A stretch of DNA of 64,000 bases from NCBI RefSeq assembly GCF_947259025.1, contig NZ_CAMYKO010000005.1, positions 434,001-498,000 on the forward strand, given 5' to 3'. Every line of letters starts with the position of its first letter. Within the stretch, counting starts at the first letter, position 1. Source of the stretch: an uncultured Methylophaga sp. (lineage in GTDB: Bacteria; Pseudomonadota; Gammaproteobacteria; Nitrosococcales; Methylophagaceae). Position numbers and translations under genes: made by a program. The notes below the pieces were generated by a model. That model was not told the origin of the DNA. It saw only the letters and a list, made by a program, of their open reading frames with translations, and did not search any database. Positions 43,410 through 52,600 of the stretch are shown here, piece by piece.

Positions 43410-44065
43410 GCCGGTTTGATGCTGTAGCCCACGCCGCGCACTGTTCTGATAAATTGCTCAGGCAGCTTTTTGCGCAAATGATGAATGTGCACCTCAATGG
43501 CATTACTGGCGATTTCCTCGCCCCAGCTGTAAAGCTTACTTTCCAGGCTGTCACGGGTCTGCACGCGACCGGCGTTCTCCATCAGTATCTTAAGCAGCAT
43601 GAACTCACGACGGGACAAGTCGATAGCGTGACCGTCAACGGTCACCACCTGCGCTTTGCTGTCCAGCATCACCGGACCAATCGCCATGCCAGCATGCTTG
43701 AAACTGCTCAAACGACGTTCAAACACCCGCAGCCGGGCCAGTAATTCATCCGTTTCGAACGGTTTCGCCAGGTAATCATCAGCACCATTATCCAGTCCTG
43801 TCACCTTGTCTTCCAGCGATGCTCTGGCCGTCAGGATTAATACCGGTAGTTCGGCGTCCTTTTTACGAATGGCTTTGAGCACTTCCTGGCCATCAATATC
43901 AGGCAGCCCCAGATCCAGCACCACCATATCCGGTGCCGCTGTGCTGACGGCATGAATGGCCGGCTTGCCACGTGCCAGGTGATTGACAGTAAAGCCTTCC
44001 CTGTCCAGTGATTTTTTCAGACCTTCTGCCAGAGAAGGGTCATCTTCAATGAGCAAAACCTGCAT
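43406..44065 (-). CDS. OmpR/QseB-family response regulator
   Basis: 219 residues. The receiver has acidic E7/D8/D9, phospho-acceptor D51 (V-V-L-D-L-G-L-P) and conserved Lys in A-K-P-F, followed by an OmpR-type winged HTH (R-E-F-M-L-L-K-I-L-M, then S-N-A-I-E-V-H-I-H-H-L-R-K-K-L). It most resembles QseB/PmrA. It overlaps the TPR gene by 20 bp and the kinase by 4 bp. A QseB/PmrA-type direct repeat lies upstream of the first gene of this operon (48363-48379). Confidence 0.92.
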   Translation of the reverse strand: MQVLLIEDDPSLAEGLKKSLDREGFTVNHLARGKPAIHAVSTAAPDMVVLDLGLPDIDGQEVLKAIRKKDAELPVLILTARASLEDKVTGLDNGADDYLAKPFETDELLARLRVFERRLSSFKHAGMAIGPVMLDSKAQVVTVDGHAIDLSRREFMLLKILMENAGRVQTRDSLESKLYSWGEEIASNAIEVHIHHLRKKLPEQFIRTVRGVGYSIKPA

Positions 44066-44705
44066 GCTGCTTGGCTTTCTCCTGGTTTTTTAGTTGTTGC
44101 AAGGCCTGTTCAATCTCATGATGACGGCCTTTGTCAGCCAGTGGCCGATCCGGTCTTGCCGGTGCCTGACGGGCTTTGAGCAAATAGCGCTGAGCCTGCT
44201 GGTACTGGCGCTGATCCAGTAAAAACGTGCCGTAGAAATAATTACTATCTATGCCGTCAGGGTTTATGGTCAAGGCTTTTTTCAGCAACTGCTCGGCCTG
44301 GTCATCATCACCGAAACCCAGAGGCCAGCCGGGCACTTTGAAATACAGCGTGCCAAGACTGGTATACGCTGAACCTTCCAGTGCCTGGTCGTTGATTTTG
44401 AGTGCCTGTTCAAAGTCAGTTCTGGCATTTTTAGCCAGCGACAACGCGCCCAGACCGCCTTTGATGCCAGCGTAACTGGAACTGACAATACCGCGCCAGA
44501 TTAACGCTTCCGCTGAGTCGGGGTAACGCTTCACCACCTGATCAGACTCTAGTAACAGGCTTTCAAACGCGGTTTTCTGTGCTTTATCCTCAAGTTGATA
44601 ATTCGCCTCAGCCCAGGCTTTCTGGATTTGACTCACGTCAGTCATCACATCAGCAGATGCCGACAGGCTCAGAATTAAACTCATCACAAATAAAATTGTT
44701 TTCAT
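44046..44705 (-). CDS. Periplasmic TPR-repeat protein
   Basis: 219 residues with a signal peptide (about 1-18) and at least two to three TPR-like repeats (A-R-T-D-F-E-Q-A-L-K-I-N-D, then A-E-Q-L-L-K-K-A-L-T-I-N-P-D-G-I-D-S-N-Y and Y-Q-Q-A-Q-R-Y-L-L-K-A). The C-terminus is basic and His-containing. A protein-interaction scaffold. It lies 9 bp after the SDR gene and overlaps the response regulator. Its role in the operon is unknown. Confidence 0.78.
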   Translation of the reverse strand: MKTILFVMSLILSLSASADVMTDVSQIQKAWAEANYQLEDKAQKTAFESLLLESDQVVKRYPDSAEALIWRGIVSSSYAGIKGGLGALSLAKNARTDFEQALKINDQALEGSAYTSLGTLYFKVPGWPLGFGDDDQAEQLLKKALTINPDGIDSNYFYGTFLLDQRQYQQAQRYLLKARQAPARPDRPLADKGRHHEIEQALQQLKNQEKAKQHAGFAH

Positions 44706-44714
44706 GGCGATCCC

Positions 44715-45500
44715 CTAAAAATATTGTTTAATGACTGGCAGCTGTTTCACAAAGGATTTATCCACCAGGTTGGGACACAGGCTGTTGATGCGAACAAACA
44801 GCTTTTCCGGCCAGCCCAGGTAGGCCCGTTTCTGACTGTTTTTGAGAAAGTTCACCAGCTCCAGCGCGACTTTTCCCGGCGCATCCATGGCATTGCCCAG
44901 TGCCTTGTTCATCTCGTTGACTCGCTTGTCGTTGAGCTCTGTGCGGGTTGCTCTGGGCGCGAAATAACGCACCGAGACAGGGCTATCCATCAGTTCACGG
45001 TTGAGCGCTTCACTAAAGCCTCTCAGACCGAACTTGCTGGCGCAGTAGACGCTGTAGCCGGGCATGCCGATACTGCCGAGAATGGATCCGACATTCACAA
45101 TCCAGGCTCGGGACTGCTCCTGTAATAACGGCAGAAAATCACGGCAGAGCGCAATTTGACTGGTGAGGTTGATATGAATGAGCCTTTCCAGCTGTTGATC
45201 ACTGTAATTGCCGAGGCCGGCAAACTGATTGATGCCGGCGATATTGATCAGCATTTGCGGTGGGCGCATCAGTTCTCGGCAAACGGCAAGCAGACTGGCA
45301 CGACCCTCAGGCCGGCCCAGGTCAGCTGCTACCGTGTAATGCCGCTGCCCCAGCGTCTGATTGAGAGCTTCCAGACTGTCGCCGTTAATATCGGTCAGCA
45401 CCAACTGCACGCCCGCCGCATCCAGTAATTCGGCAACGGCTTTACCGATGCCACCGGCCGCACCGGTGATGACCAGGGTTTTATCGGTCAGACTGAGCAT
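44715..45500 (-). CDS. Short-chain dehydrogenase/reductase
   Basis: 261 residues. Cofactor motif T-G-A-A-G-G-I-G (12-19); catalytic S139, Y152 and K156 (S-I ... Y-C-A-S-K); N-A-G-type motif present as N-I-A-G. An Asp at the end of the second strand (V-L-T-D-I) favours NAD(H). A classical SDR of the kind that reduces or oxidises keto/hydroxy intermediates. It overlaps the haem-oxygenase-like gene by 13 bp. Substrate unknown. Confidence 0.9.
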   Translation of the reverse strand: MLSLTDKTLVITGAAGGIGKAVAELLDAAGVQLVLTDINGDSLEALNQTLGQRHYTVAADLGRPEGRASLLAVCRELMRPPQMLINIAGINQFAGLGNYSDQQLERLIHINLTSQIALCRDFLPLLQEQSRAWIVNVGSILGSIGMPGYSVYCASKFGLRGFSEALNRELMDSPVSVRYFAPRATRTELNDKRVNEMNKALGNAMDAPGKVALELVNFLKNSQKRAYLGWPEKLFVRINSLCPNLVDKSFVKQLPVIKQYF

Positions 45501-46156
45501 GGCATGGTCTCCCCGGTCAGGCTGCGGAATATATTGCCGTAGAGATAATAAAAACGCTTTGCTGACTCAATGATCAGGGCTTGCTCAGCAGGATCACTGA
45601 TTTGATTCATCAAGCCCTCAAAGAACTTGACGTGCTCCTGATCCAGGGCACCATGAGAGCGTAAATAACTGAATGCCTTGTCGGGCAAGCCCAGCGTTGT
45701 CTTGATACTGTCAGCGGCTTTATCGGCCGAGCTGATGCTGGTGCCTTCCAGCACATGCACCATGCCGAAAAATCCCAGCGGATTAACGCGCTGCGCCATA
45801 TCATAGGCATACGCCACCATCAGTTCGGTGTGGAGGCCGGGCTGACTGCGGCGAACCTTTTCCTTGTCACCGCCACAGGCAGCAATATCATTGAGGATCC
45901 ACTCCTGATGGCCAACCTCCTCCTCGATGTATTCTGCCACGGCGGTTCTGAGCCATTCTTTGCTCTCGGGCAATCTGCCGCCGACGGTCATTAATAGGGG
46001 CACGGTATGCTTGACGTGGTGATAGGCCTGGGTAAGAAAGTCGATATACAATTCAAGACTGATATCGCCGCTGAACGCTTTTTCAAACACCGGTGCCGTG
46101 AAAAGTTGTGCCCGTGCGTCCGTCGTCTGCATTTGTAATTCATCAAAAAAAGCCAT
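45488..46156 (-). CDS. Haem-oxygenase-like (TenA/PqqC/UndA-type) metalloenzyme
   Basis: 222 residues, all-helical. Candidate diiron ligands in the HDO pattern are E79/E80 and H83 (E-E-E-V-G-H), E137 (H-V-L-E-G), and H168, D172 and H175 (S-H-G-A-L-D-Q-E-H). Known members with this ligand set (UndA, BesC, SznF, CADD) oxidise fatty acids, amino acids or amines using iron and O2. Similar to TenA/PqqC in fold. It starts directly before the ligase stop. The adjacent ligase, SDR and iron permease fit an iron-dependent biosynthetic step, but the substrate is unknown. Confidence 0.8.
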   Translation of the reverse strand: MAFFDELQMQTTDARAQLFTAPVFEKAFSGDISLELYIDFLTQAYHHVKHTVPLLMTVGGRLPESKEWLRTAVAEYIEEEVGHQEWILNDIAACGGDKEKVRRSQPGLHTELMVAYAYDMAQRVNPLGFFGMVHVLEGTSISSADKAADSIKTTLGLPDKAFSYLRSHGALDQEHVKFFEGLMNQISDPAEQALIIESAKRFYYLYGNIFRSLTGETMPCSV

Positions 46157-47614
46157 TCAAGCTCGCTCCTTGTAGAGATCATTGATATTGGATTGATAAC
46201 GCTGAGCTATTCGCTCTCTGACCGGTTTACCATTGGCGGTCAAGGTGCCGTCATCCGTACTAAAGGGTTGTGATAGCCGGACCCATCTCACTATCTGGGC
46301 ATAATCAGGCAGGCTGTGATTGACTTCCGCCAGCCACTGCTCGATCTCGACATTGGGGGTAGCTGTGTGTCGTGGGTAAATCAGGGCAACGCAATAAGGG
46401 CGTGCATCACCGATAACCACAGATTGGGCGATCCTGGGATTAGCCAGCACTTCGCTTTCAATCCATTCTGGATTGATATTGCGGCCGAAACTATTAATGA
46501 GCAGATTTTTGCGACGGCCCTTGATATACAGGTAGCCCTGCTCGTCAAGGTAGCCGAGATCACCGGTATAGATACGGGGCGGGTGCCAGCTCTGTGGGCT
46601 GTTGATGTAGCCCAGAAAAGCATTACCGGCCACGACAATCTCGCCATCTTCAATTGTCACACTTAGATGGGGTAAAGGCTGACCGGTGCTGCCCGGCTGA
46701 TTCTGTTCTGGCCCGTTAAGGCTGACCACAGAACTGCACTCCGACAGCCCATACCCCTGATACACCGGCAATCCTGCCAGATGCGATTTCTCCAACAAAC
46801 CCGGGCTGACATGACTGCCGCCAACGGCAATAAATTGCAGACTTGCCGGTGGCAGCCAGCCCTGCTCCATGCTAATCAGCATTGCTGATAATAATTCCGG
46901 CAACAGGATCAGACTGTCCGGTTGTGTTCGTTCAATCGCGGTCAGTAAACGGCTAACTTCAAAACCCCGGCTGCCGTTGAAACCCAGTTCAGCAGCAGGC
47001 AATAACACCACTTCCCCACCGCTGAGTAGTGGCGCGTAGATTCCGGCAATATTTTCCAGCAATGTGGCCAGCGGCAACACACACAGATGCCGAGTCTGTT
47101 CAAGCCCGGTCACCCGTAGCAAAGACTCCACTACTCGATATTGATTGGCTTCACTCAGGCACACACCCTTGGGCTGACCGGTTGAGCCCGAAGTAAAGGT
47201 GACTTTGACCGTATGATCAGGTATTCGAGTGCCAGTGACACAATCAAGCGCTAGCAGTGCCAGATTGCCGATCAACGGGGTAAGCGTGTCATGGGATTCT
47301 GCATTGGACAGGATCATCGCCGTCGCACCACTCTCTCGGAGTGCAAAGCGGCGTTGCTGATCACTGAAAAAAGCGGGCAGCGGAAGCAGAATAACGCCAT
47401 TCTTGAGACAGGCAAGATCAATCACCACCCAGTCAATATCATTCTCTGCCAACAAAGCCACGACCTGCCCGCGATAAGACTGGAGTTGCTCAGCGGCCAG
47501 GTCGACCAGCGTCAGTAATGCTGTCCAGCTCAAGCTGACTTCGCTGTTGCTGATCGCAGTAGCATCGGGACGCTGCCGGGCCCGACCGACCAACTTTTGG
47601 ATTATCTGACTCAT
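46157..47614 (-). CDS. AMP-forming acyl/aryl-CoA or amino-acid ligase (ANL superfamily)
   Basis: 485 residues, rather short for an acyl-CoA synthetase. A3 P-loop T-S-G-S-T-G-Q-P-K-G (141-150); A5 G-Y-G-L-S-E-C; A7 Y-T-G-D-L-G-Y; A8 G-R-R-K-N-L-L-I; the A10 region ends N-G-K-P-V-R-E-R. Such enzymes activate carboxylic acids as adenylates. It overlaps the thermostable-hemolysin-family gene by 4 bp and abuts the HDO-like gene. The substrate is probably a fatty or small carboxylic acid; this cannot be read from sequence. Confidence 0.9.
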   Translation of the reverse strand: MSQIIQKLVGRARQRPDATAISNSEVSLSWTALLTLVDLAAEQLQSYRGQVVALLAENDIDWVVIDLACLKNGVILLPLPAFFSDQQRRFALRESGATAMILSNAESHDTLTPLIGNLALLALDCVTGTRIPDHTVKVTFTSGSTGQPKGVCLSEANQYRVVESLLRVTGLEQTRHLCVLPLATLLENIAGIYAPLLSGGEVVLLPAAELGFNGSRGFEVSRLLTAIERTQPDSLILLPELLSAMLISMEQGWLPPASLQFIAVGGSHVSPGLLEKSHLAGLPVYQGYGLSECSSVVSLNGPEQNQPGSTGQPLPHLSVTIEDGEIVVAGNAFLGYINSPQSWHPPRIYTGDLGYLDEQGYLYIKGRRKNLLINSFGRNINPEWIESEVLANPRIAQSVVIGDARPYCVALIYPRHTATPNVEIEQWLAEVNHSLPDYAQIVRWVRLSQPFSTDDGTLTANGKPVRERIAQRYQSNINDLYKERA

Positions 47615-48315
47615 GGCGCCAGTTGGGCCTGAAAAGCAGCGATTTGTGTCGCGTAACTGTCACGCAGTTGTGCCATTAGTGGATGCGTGTTGATCTGGCA
47701 GAAACTCTGCTCAATGTTGGCAGCCAGCACGACAGGACGGTCATCGTAGTAGCGCCCCCAACTGCGACCCTCATCATTTAACCGTGATGGATCGGCTTCA
47801 CGAATTAGCAATGTCGGTAACTGCAGCGTTGCCAGCCAGGTCCTCACTCCCCGATTGGCGGTGAACACCACCCACTCGTAGCCGGCACCATGAAGGATCT
47901 GAGCCAGCAATAAAAACAGCGTCTGCGTTGCTCGCTGACGGCCTGAAGCGAGGTTGCCAATCTCGACAACGTTGTCTCGGTCAATCTGACTCTGGGTTAA
48001 CAACGACAGTGTGGTGGCGATATCGCAGTCGAGATACTGTTCCAGAAACAGCTGGGACTGTTTGCCAGTCTGAAAGCCCAGCGCTGCTTTAATGCCGTTT
48101 TCGCTGGAAGCTGATAACAGGAGTGGCAGAAAAAACGCCAGATTAGCCCCGTAATGATGGGCAAAGCGTTGATGAATGAATTGTTCGGTTTCGCGTCTGT
48201 TGTCACTGCCCGGTGTGTGCAGAGTCAATGAGAACACCGGTAATACGGGGACATCACGAGATTGAGGCTGAACAGCTTCGTGACCGCTGACATTATCTAC
48301 AAATAAGGCTTCCAT
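47611..48315 (-). CDS. Thermostable-hemolysin family protein (T_hemolysin)
   Basis: 234 residues. R-E-T-E-Q-F-I-H-Q-R-F-A-H-H-Y-G-A at about 42-57, A-A-L-G-F in the core, E-I-G-N-L-A-S-G-R near 117-125 and L-I-R-E-A-D-P are the conserved blocks of the family named after Vibrio delta-TH. Despite the name, the fold is GNAT/acyl-homoserine-lactone-synthase-like, so an acyltransfer role with the adjacent ligase is plausible. No signal peptide is present. First gene of the ten-gene operon. Confidence 0.78.
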   Translation of the reverse strand: MEALFVDNVSGHEAVQPQSRDVPVLPVFSLTLHTPGSDNRRETEQFIHQRFAHHYGANLAFFLPLLLSASSENGIKAALGFQTGKQSQLFLEQYLDCDIATTLSLLTQSQIDRDNVVEIGNLASGRQRATQTLFLLLAQILHGAGYEWVVFTANRGVRTWLATLQLPTLLIREADPSRLNDEGRSWGRYYDDRPVVLAANIEQSFCQINTHPLMAQLRDSYATQIAAFQAQLAP

Positions 48316-48318
48316 TGA

Positions 48319-48379
48319 CCACTCCAGTCTGTGACATGTTGAGCACAGACTAGCGTGGTTAACTTAACGGAAAATTAAG
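48319..48379 (-). promoter_or_regulatory. Control region of the ten-gene operon
   Basis: Two elements. (a) A direct repeat read on the minus strand as CTTAAT, TTTCC, GTTAAG (48363-48379): 6-bp half sites with a 5-bp spacer, the layout of PmrA/QseB-type boxes, 48-64 bp upstream of the TH-family start. (b) A perfect 8-bp inverted repeat AGTCTGTG (48326-48333) / CACAGACT (48344-48351), extended by CCAC (48319-48322) and GTGG (48355-48358), just 4-43 bp upstream of the start. The first is a likely site for the operon's own response regulator; the second may be a second operator or a leader hairpin. Confidence 0.55.
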
Positions 48380-48399
48380 CCTGTTTATGCTGCCTTCAT

Positions 48400-49653
48400 T
48401 TAAAGCAAAACACCCAGCGCCTGGTTCACTGCAGCAATGTTCTGCTCGACCTGAACCTGCAACTGACGCTTGCGGTTACGGCTATCATTGGCTCGGACCT
48501 GGCTACGCAGTAAATCCAGCAGATTGAGTTCACCCAGATCAAACGCACGCTTTTGCAACTGATAATAGTCCTGCGTGGTTTTGTTCTGCTCGCTGATCAA
48601 TTCCAATTGTTTCCTGGTAGCTTTCAGTGTTTGCTGGCGAGCCAGTAACGTCTTGGTGAGCTGTCTTTCGATTTCGCGGCGTTGCACCTGTGCTTCGGCG
48701 AGGACCGCAGAGGCTTCGGCCACGGCCGGTTGGCTGTAACGACTGTCATTGAGTGCGATACTGATGCCAACACCTAGGCTATGATTGAAGCTTTCTTTAT
48801 CATCACCGCGCTCGCGGCGGACACCGACCGATAGATTGGGATTGGCTGCACCGGCATATTCGGCGATGCCCATTTCAGCCTGCAGCCTTGCAATCACCTG
48901 GTCTTGCATCGCAAGTTGCGGGTGCGAGGCTGGAATGGTGCTGGCAGAACCCAGGGTTTCAGTCACCTGTGCCGGCAACTGTTGCTCGCCGGTGATTAAA
49001 CGGTAGGTTTCCAGTTGCTGCTCGAGTCGGGATTCGGCTTCTGCCATCAGGCCGTGTTTTTCCAGGGTGTTACTGCTGGCCAGTAATGCCTCAGTCGGTG
49101 GCATATCGCCCGCATCCACCCGCTTTTTGACATCATGTTCCAGTTTTTGCGCAGTTTGCCAGGTCAGGCTTGCCTGCTCCAGATCCGACTCGGCCAGTTT
49201 TACCTGCCACACCAGTTGCCGGACTTCTGCTGAAGCCTGTAACTGAAGCCGGGCCTGATAAGCCGGCAATTGGGCCATCAGCCTGTTAGACAAGGACTGC
49301 TGTGCCTGCTTCTGCCCCGGCAGCCACAATGGCATATCGATACCGCCTTCCCATTCCTGAAAACCATCGCCACTGCCAATGGCATCGCTAAAATGATTCA
49401 AGTTAGCAGTAGCTGGCTGGGCAAACAGTGAGTCAGAGAGTGCATCGTTGGCCTCTTGCAGCCGAGCAAACTTGCTCTCACCCAATTTGCCCGGCAGTGC
49501 CTGATAGACCTTCTCGGTGAGCGTTGACAGGGTCAGGCTATCTGAATAACGGACTTTTATTTGCTCTGCTGTTACCGGCAAAATTACTGATGACGACAGG
49601 ACTGCCGCCAGCATCAAATGTTTTAAATGCTGCATTGTTTTCCCTTGTTTCAA
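48400..49653 (-). CDS. TolC-family outer-membrane efflux protein
   Basis: About 411-417 residues (M-Q-H-L-K-H at 49635 is an alternative start). Signal peptide, then two helical-repeat halves with coiled-coil character (L-A-E-S-D-L-E-Q-A-S; L-T-K-T-L-L-A-R-Q-Q-T-L). Last gene of the AcrB-type efflux set. It lies 27 bp after the pump gene. It would form the outer-membrane exit duct. Confidence 0.85.
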   Translation of the reverse strand: MKQGKTMQHLKHLMLAAVLSSSVILPVTAEQIKVRYSDSLTLSTLTEKVYQALPGKLGESKFARLQEANDALSDSLFAQPATANLNHFSDAIGSGDGFQEWEGGIDMPLWLPGQKQAQQSLSNRLMAQLPAYQARLQLQASAEVRQLVWQVKLAESDLEQASLTWQTAQKLEHDVKKRVDAGDMPPTEALLASSNTLEKHGLMAEAESRLEQQLETYRLITGEQQLPAQVTETLGSASTIPASHPQLAMQDQVIARLQAEMGIAEYAGAANPNLSVGVRRERGDDKESFNHSLGVGISIALNDSRYSQPAVAEASAVLAEAQVQRREIERQLTKTLLARQQTLKATRKQLELISEQNKTTQDYYQLQKRAFDLGELNLLDLLRSQVRANDSRNRKRQLQVQVEQNIAAVNQALGVLL

Positions 49654-49680
49654 AGCCCGCCGACCATCAAAGTAACAAAT

Positions 49681-52600
49681 TTACGCCGCTTGCGGTGCCT
49701 GACGACCGCTGATTTTATCTACCGCACTCTCATGTACCGATAGCATGGCTGGAATCACCAGTAATACCAGCAGCGTGGCAAACATCAGACCGAATGAAAT
49801 GGATACTGCCATCGGGATCAAAAACTGGGCCTGCAGCGAAGTTTCAAACAACAGCGGTGTGAGACCGCCAATCGTGGTCAGCGAAGTGAGCAACACTGCC
49901 CGCAACCGCTGGGTAGACGCTTCCACGATGGCTTCTGTCGTCTCCATACCCGCTTCACGTAATTGCTTGAAGAAGGTCACCAGGATAATGGAATCATTGA
50001 CCACGATCCCTGACAGACCGAAGATGCCGAATAGGGACAAAATCGTCAGATCGATGCCCATTAGCCAATGGCCGAACAAGGCACCAATCAGGCCAAAGGG
50101 AATAGCCGACATCACAACCAGCGGCCAGCCATACGAAGCAAACACCCAGGCCAGCACCAGGTAAATCATCACAAAGGCCAGCATCACACCCTGAATCATA
50201 TCGCCAATGGTTTCCCGCTGCTCTTCAGCGCGGCCTTCATAAGCCACCTGCACGCCAAAGCGGCTGCTCAGGTCGGGTAAAAAGTCCTGCTGTAAATCAG
50301 CCAGAATTTCGTTGTTGTTATTGACGGCAGCATCGACGGTGGCAGTGGTATGAATGGCGAGTTGGGTATCGGTGTGGCGCAAAACGTCAAAGCCGCGGCG
50401 GGCATCAAACTCCACTACACTGGATAATGGCGCACTACCACCGTCAGGCAGCCGTATCATAAAGTTTTCCAGCGTCGCCAGCGTATTGCGTTCGCGGTCG
50501 GGCAGCATCACCCGGACCTCGACTTCGTCATCACCGTCCTGGAAAATCTGCACCAGCTGACCATCAAAGGCTGCCCGTAACTGACGGCCGACATTGTTCA
50601 CCGTCAGTCCCAGCACTTCGCCCTGCCCCTTAATGCGGTAAATCAGTTGCTCCTGACCATAAGGCATATCGTCTTCAATGGCACTGACACCGGGATAGGT
50701 TTTCAGCTTCTCGGCTACTTCCTGTGAGGCCGCTTTGAGGGTGTCTGCCGGCGCGCCGGTCAGGCGAATATCAATATCACTGCCGGGGGGCCCGCCACGG
50801 CGCTCACTGATGGTGAAACTCTCAATACCCGGTGGAAGTTCAATCTTGTCGCGCCAGACATTGATAAAGTCTTTATTGCGCACATCACGTTTATCCGGTG
50901 AAATCATTTCCACTTGAATCGAGCCGAAACGTTCATCCACCTGGGAAGTGGCATTAGGATTGGCGGCACTGGCAGTGCCCAGACGGGTCACCGATAAATC
51001 CAGCAGTTCCGGGCCCAGTTCCTCAGCCGTGTCCTGCAGGGTTTGATTGGCATGCGCCAGGAAACGCTCAACATGATCACCGGGCGTACCGGCAATAAAA
51101 CGGGCGTTGGCGACGATGGTCGTGCCTTCCGGTGACGGGAAAAAGTTAAACAGAATACGGCCGCTGGCCAACAGCCCGATAGCAATGATTAATAGCCCCA
51201 CCGCGGCCGCAATGGTGCTCCAGCGAAAGGCAACGGCGCGGCTGACCAGCGGTTTGAAGATCCGGTCACGAAAGTAGTGAAATTTATCATCCAGTGCCCG
51301 CCGTATTTTACCCGGTTCTGCATGATGCATGGTATGAAAAGAATGACGTAAGTGACCGGGAAGTATTAAAAAACTCTCAATCAATGAAGCCACGATAACG
51401 CAGATCACCACAAACGGAATATCAAACAGGATATTACCGATCACCCCGCCAATCAGCATCAGTGGCAGGAATGAGGAAATGGTGGTCAGCGAGGAAGAAA
51501 TTACCGGTGCCAGCATACGCCGGGCCCCGCCCTCAGCCGCCGTCAAGGAGCGTTCACCGCTCTGGTAATGGGACAATGCATCTTCGCCCACCACAATGGC
51601 ATCATCGACGATGATCCCCAGCGACATAATCAGACCGAACAGGCTGATCATGTTGATACTGCCGCCCAAGAGATAAAGCACAAACAATGCGGCCATAAAT
51701 GACACCGGAATACCCACCGCCACCCAAAATGCCACCCGGCCGTGCAGGAATAGGAATAATACCCCCAGCACCAGCAACAAACCGCCCAGACCATTGGTGA
51801 GCAACAGGTTGATGCGATCTTCAATCAGCTCCCAGCTGGCATCAAAGACACGGATCTCCACCCCTTCCGGTAACTGGTCACGGCGCTCTTCCAGCCACTG
51901 GTTCATGATTTCGGCTGAGGCCAGGGCATCGGCATTTTCAGTGCGTTGCAGTTCTATCTCTACTGCAGGCTGGCCCTGGTAAAACACCTTGACCTGATCG
52001 CGCATTGGCCGGCGTTCTATTTGCGCCACATCATCCAGTTTAACCAGGCCGCCGGCGTAATCGGCTTTGACCGGCAGTTCACTGAAAGCATAGGCATCAC
52101 GCCGCTGATCCAGACTGCGTAGCTGACGTGCAGTTTCGTCATTACCCACTTCGCCAGCCGGTAAATCCCGGCTTTGCTCCCCCACACGTTCACCCACCTG
52201 ATCAAAACTCAGGCCCAGCGATTCCAGCTCATGGGTGCTGAGCTGGATGGCAATCTCCTCTTCAGGCAGACCACTGATATTGACGCGGGAAATGCCCCGG
52301 TTCAGCAGCTCATGCTCTATCTGATGCACCAGGTCACGCAGCTCACGCAAGTCGCCATCGGTAGTGACCAGTAGCCGGGCTACGCCATCGTATATCGTGG
52401 TCAGCGTCACTTCCGGTGTTTCACTGTCGGCAGGCAGGTTACGAATACGGGCGACATGATCTTTTACCTGGTCCAGTGCCCGGCCCATATCGGCATCATC
52501 CTCAAACTCCAGGCTGACAACCGACGATCCGTATGATGAGGTCGACGTCATCTTGTCGACATAATCAACGGTACGCAGCTCCTGCTCGATTCGCGTTGTC

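Noticed and set aside
47611..48315. Thermostable hemolysin as a secreted cytolysin
   Set aside because: No signal peptide or membrane-lytic segment; the fold is GNAT/AHL-synthase-like and it is coupled to biosynthesis-type enzymes.
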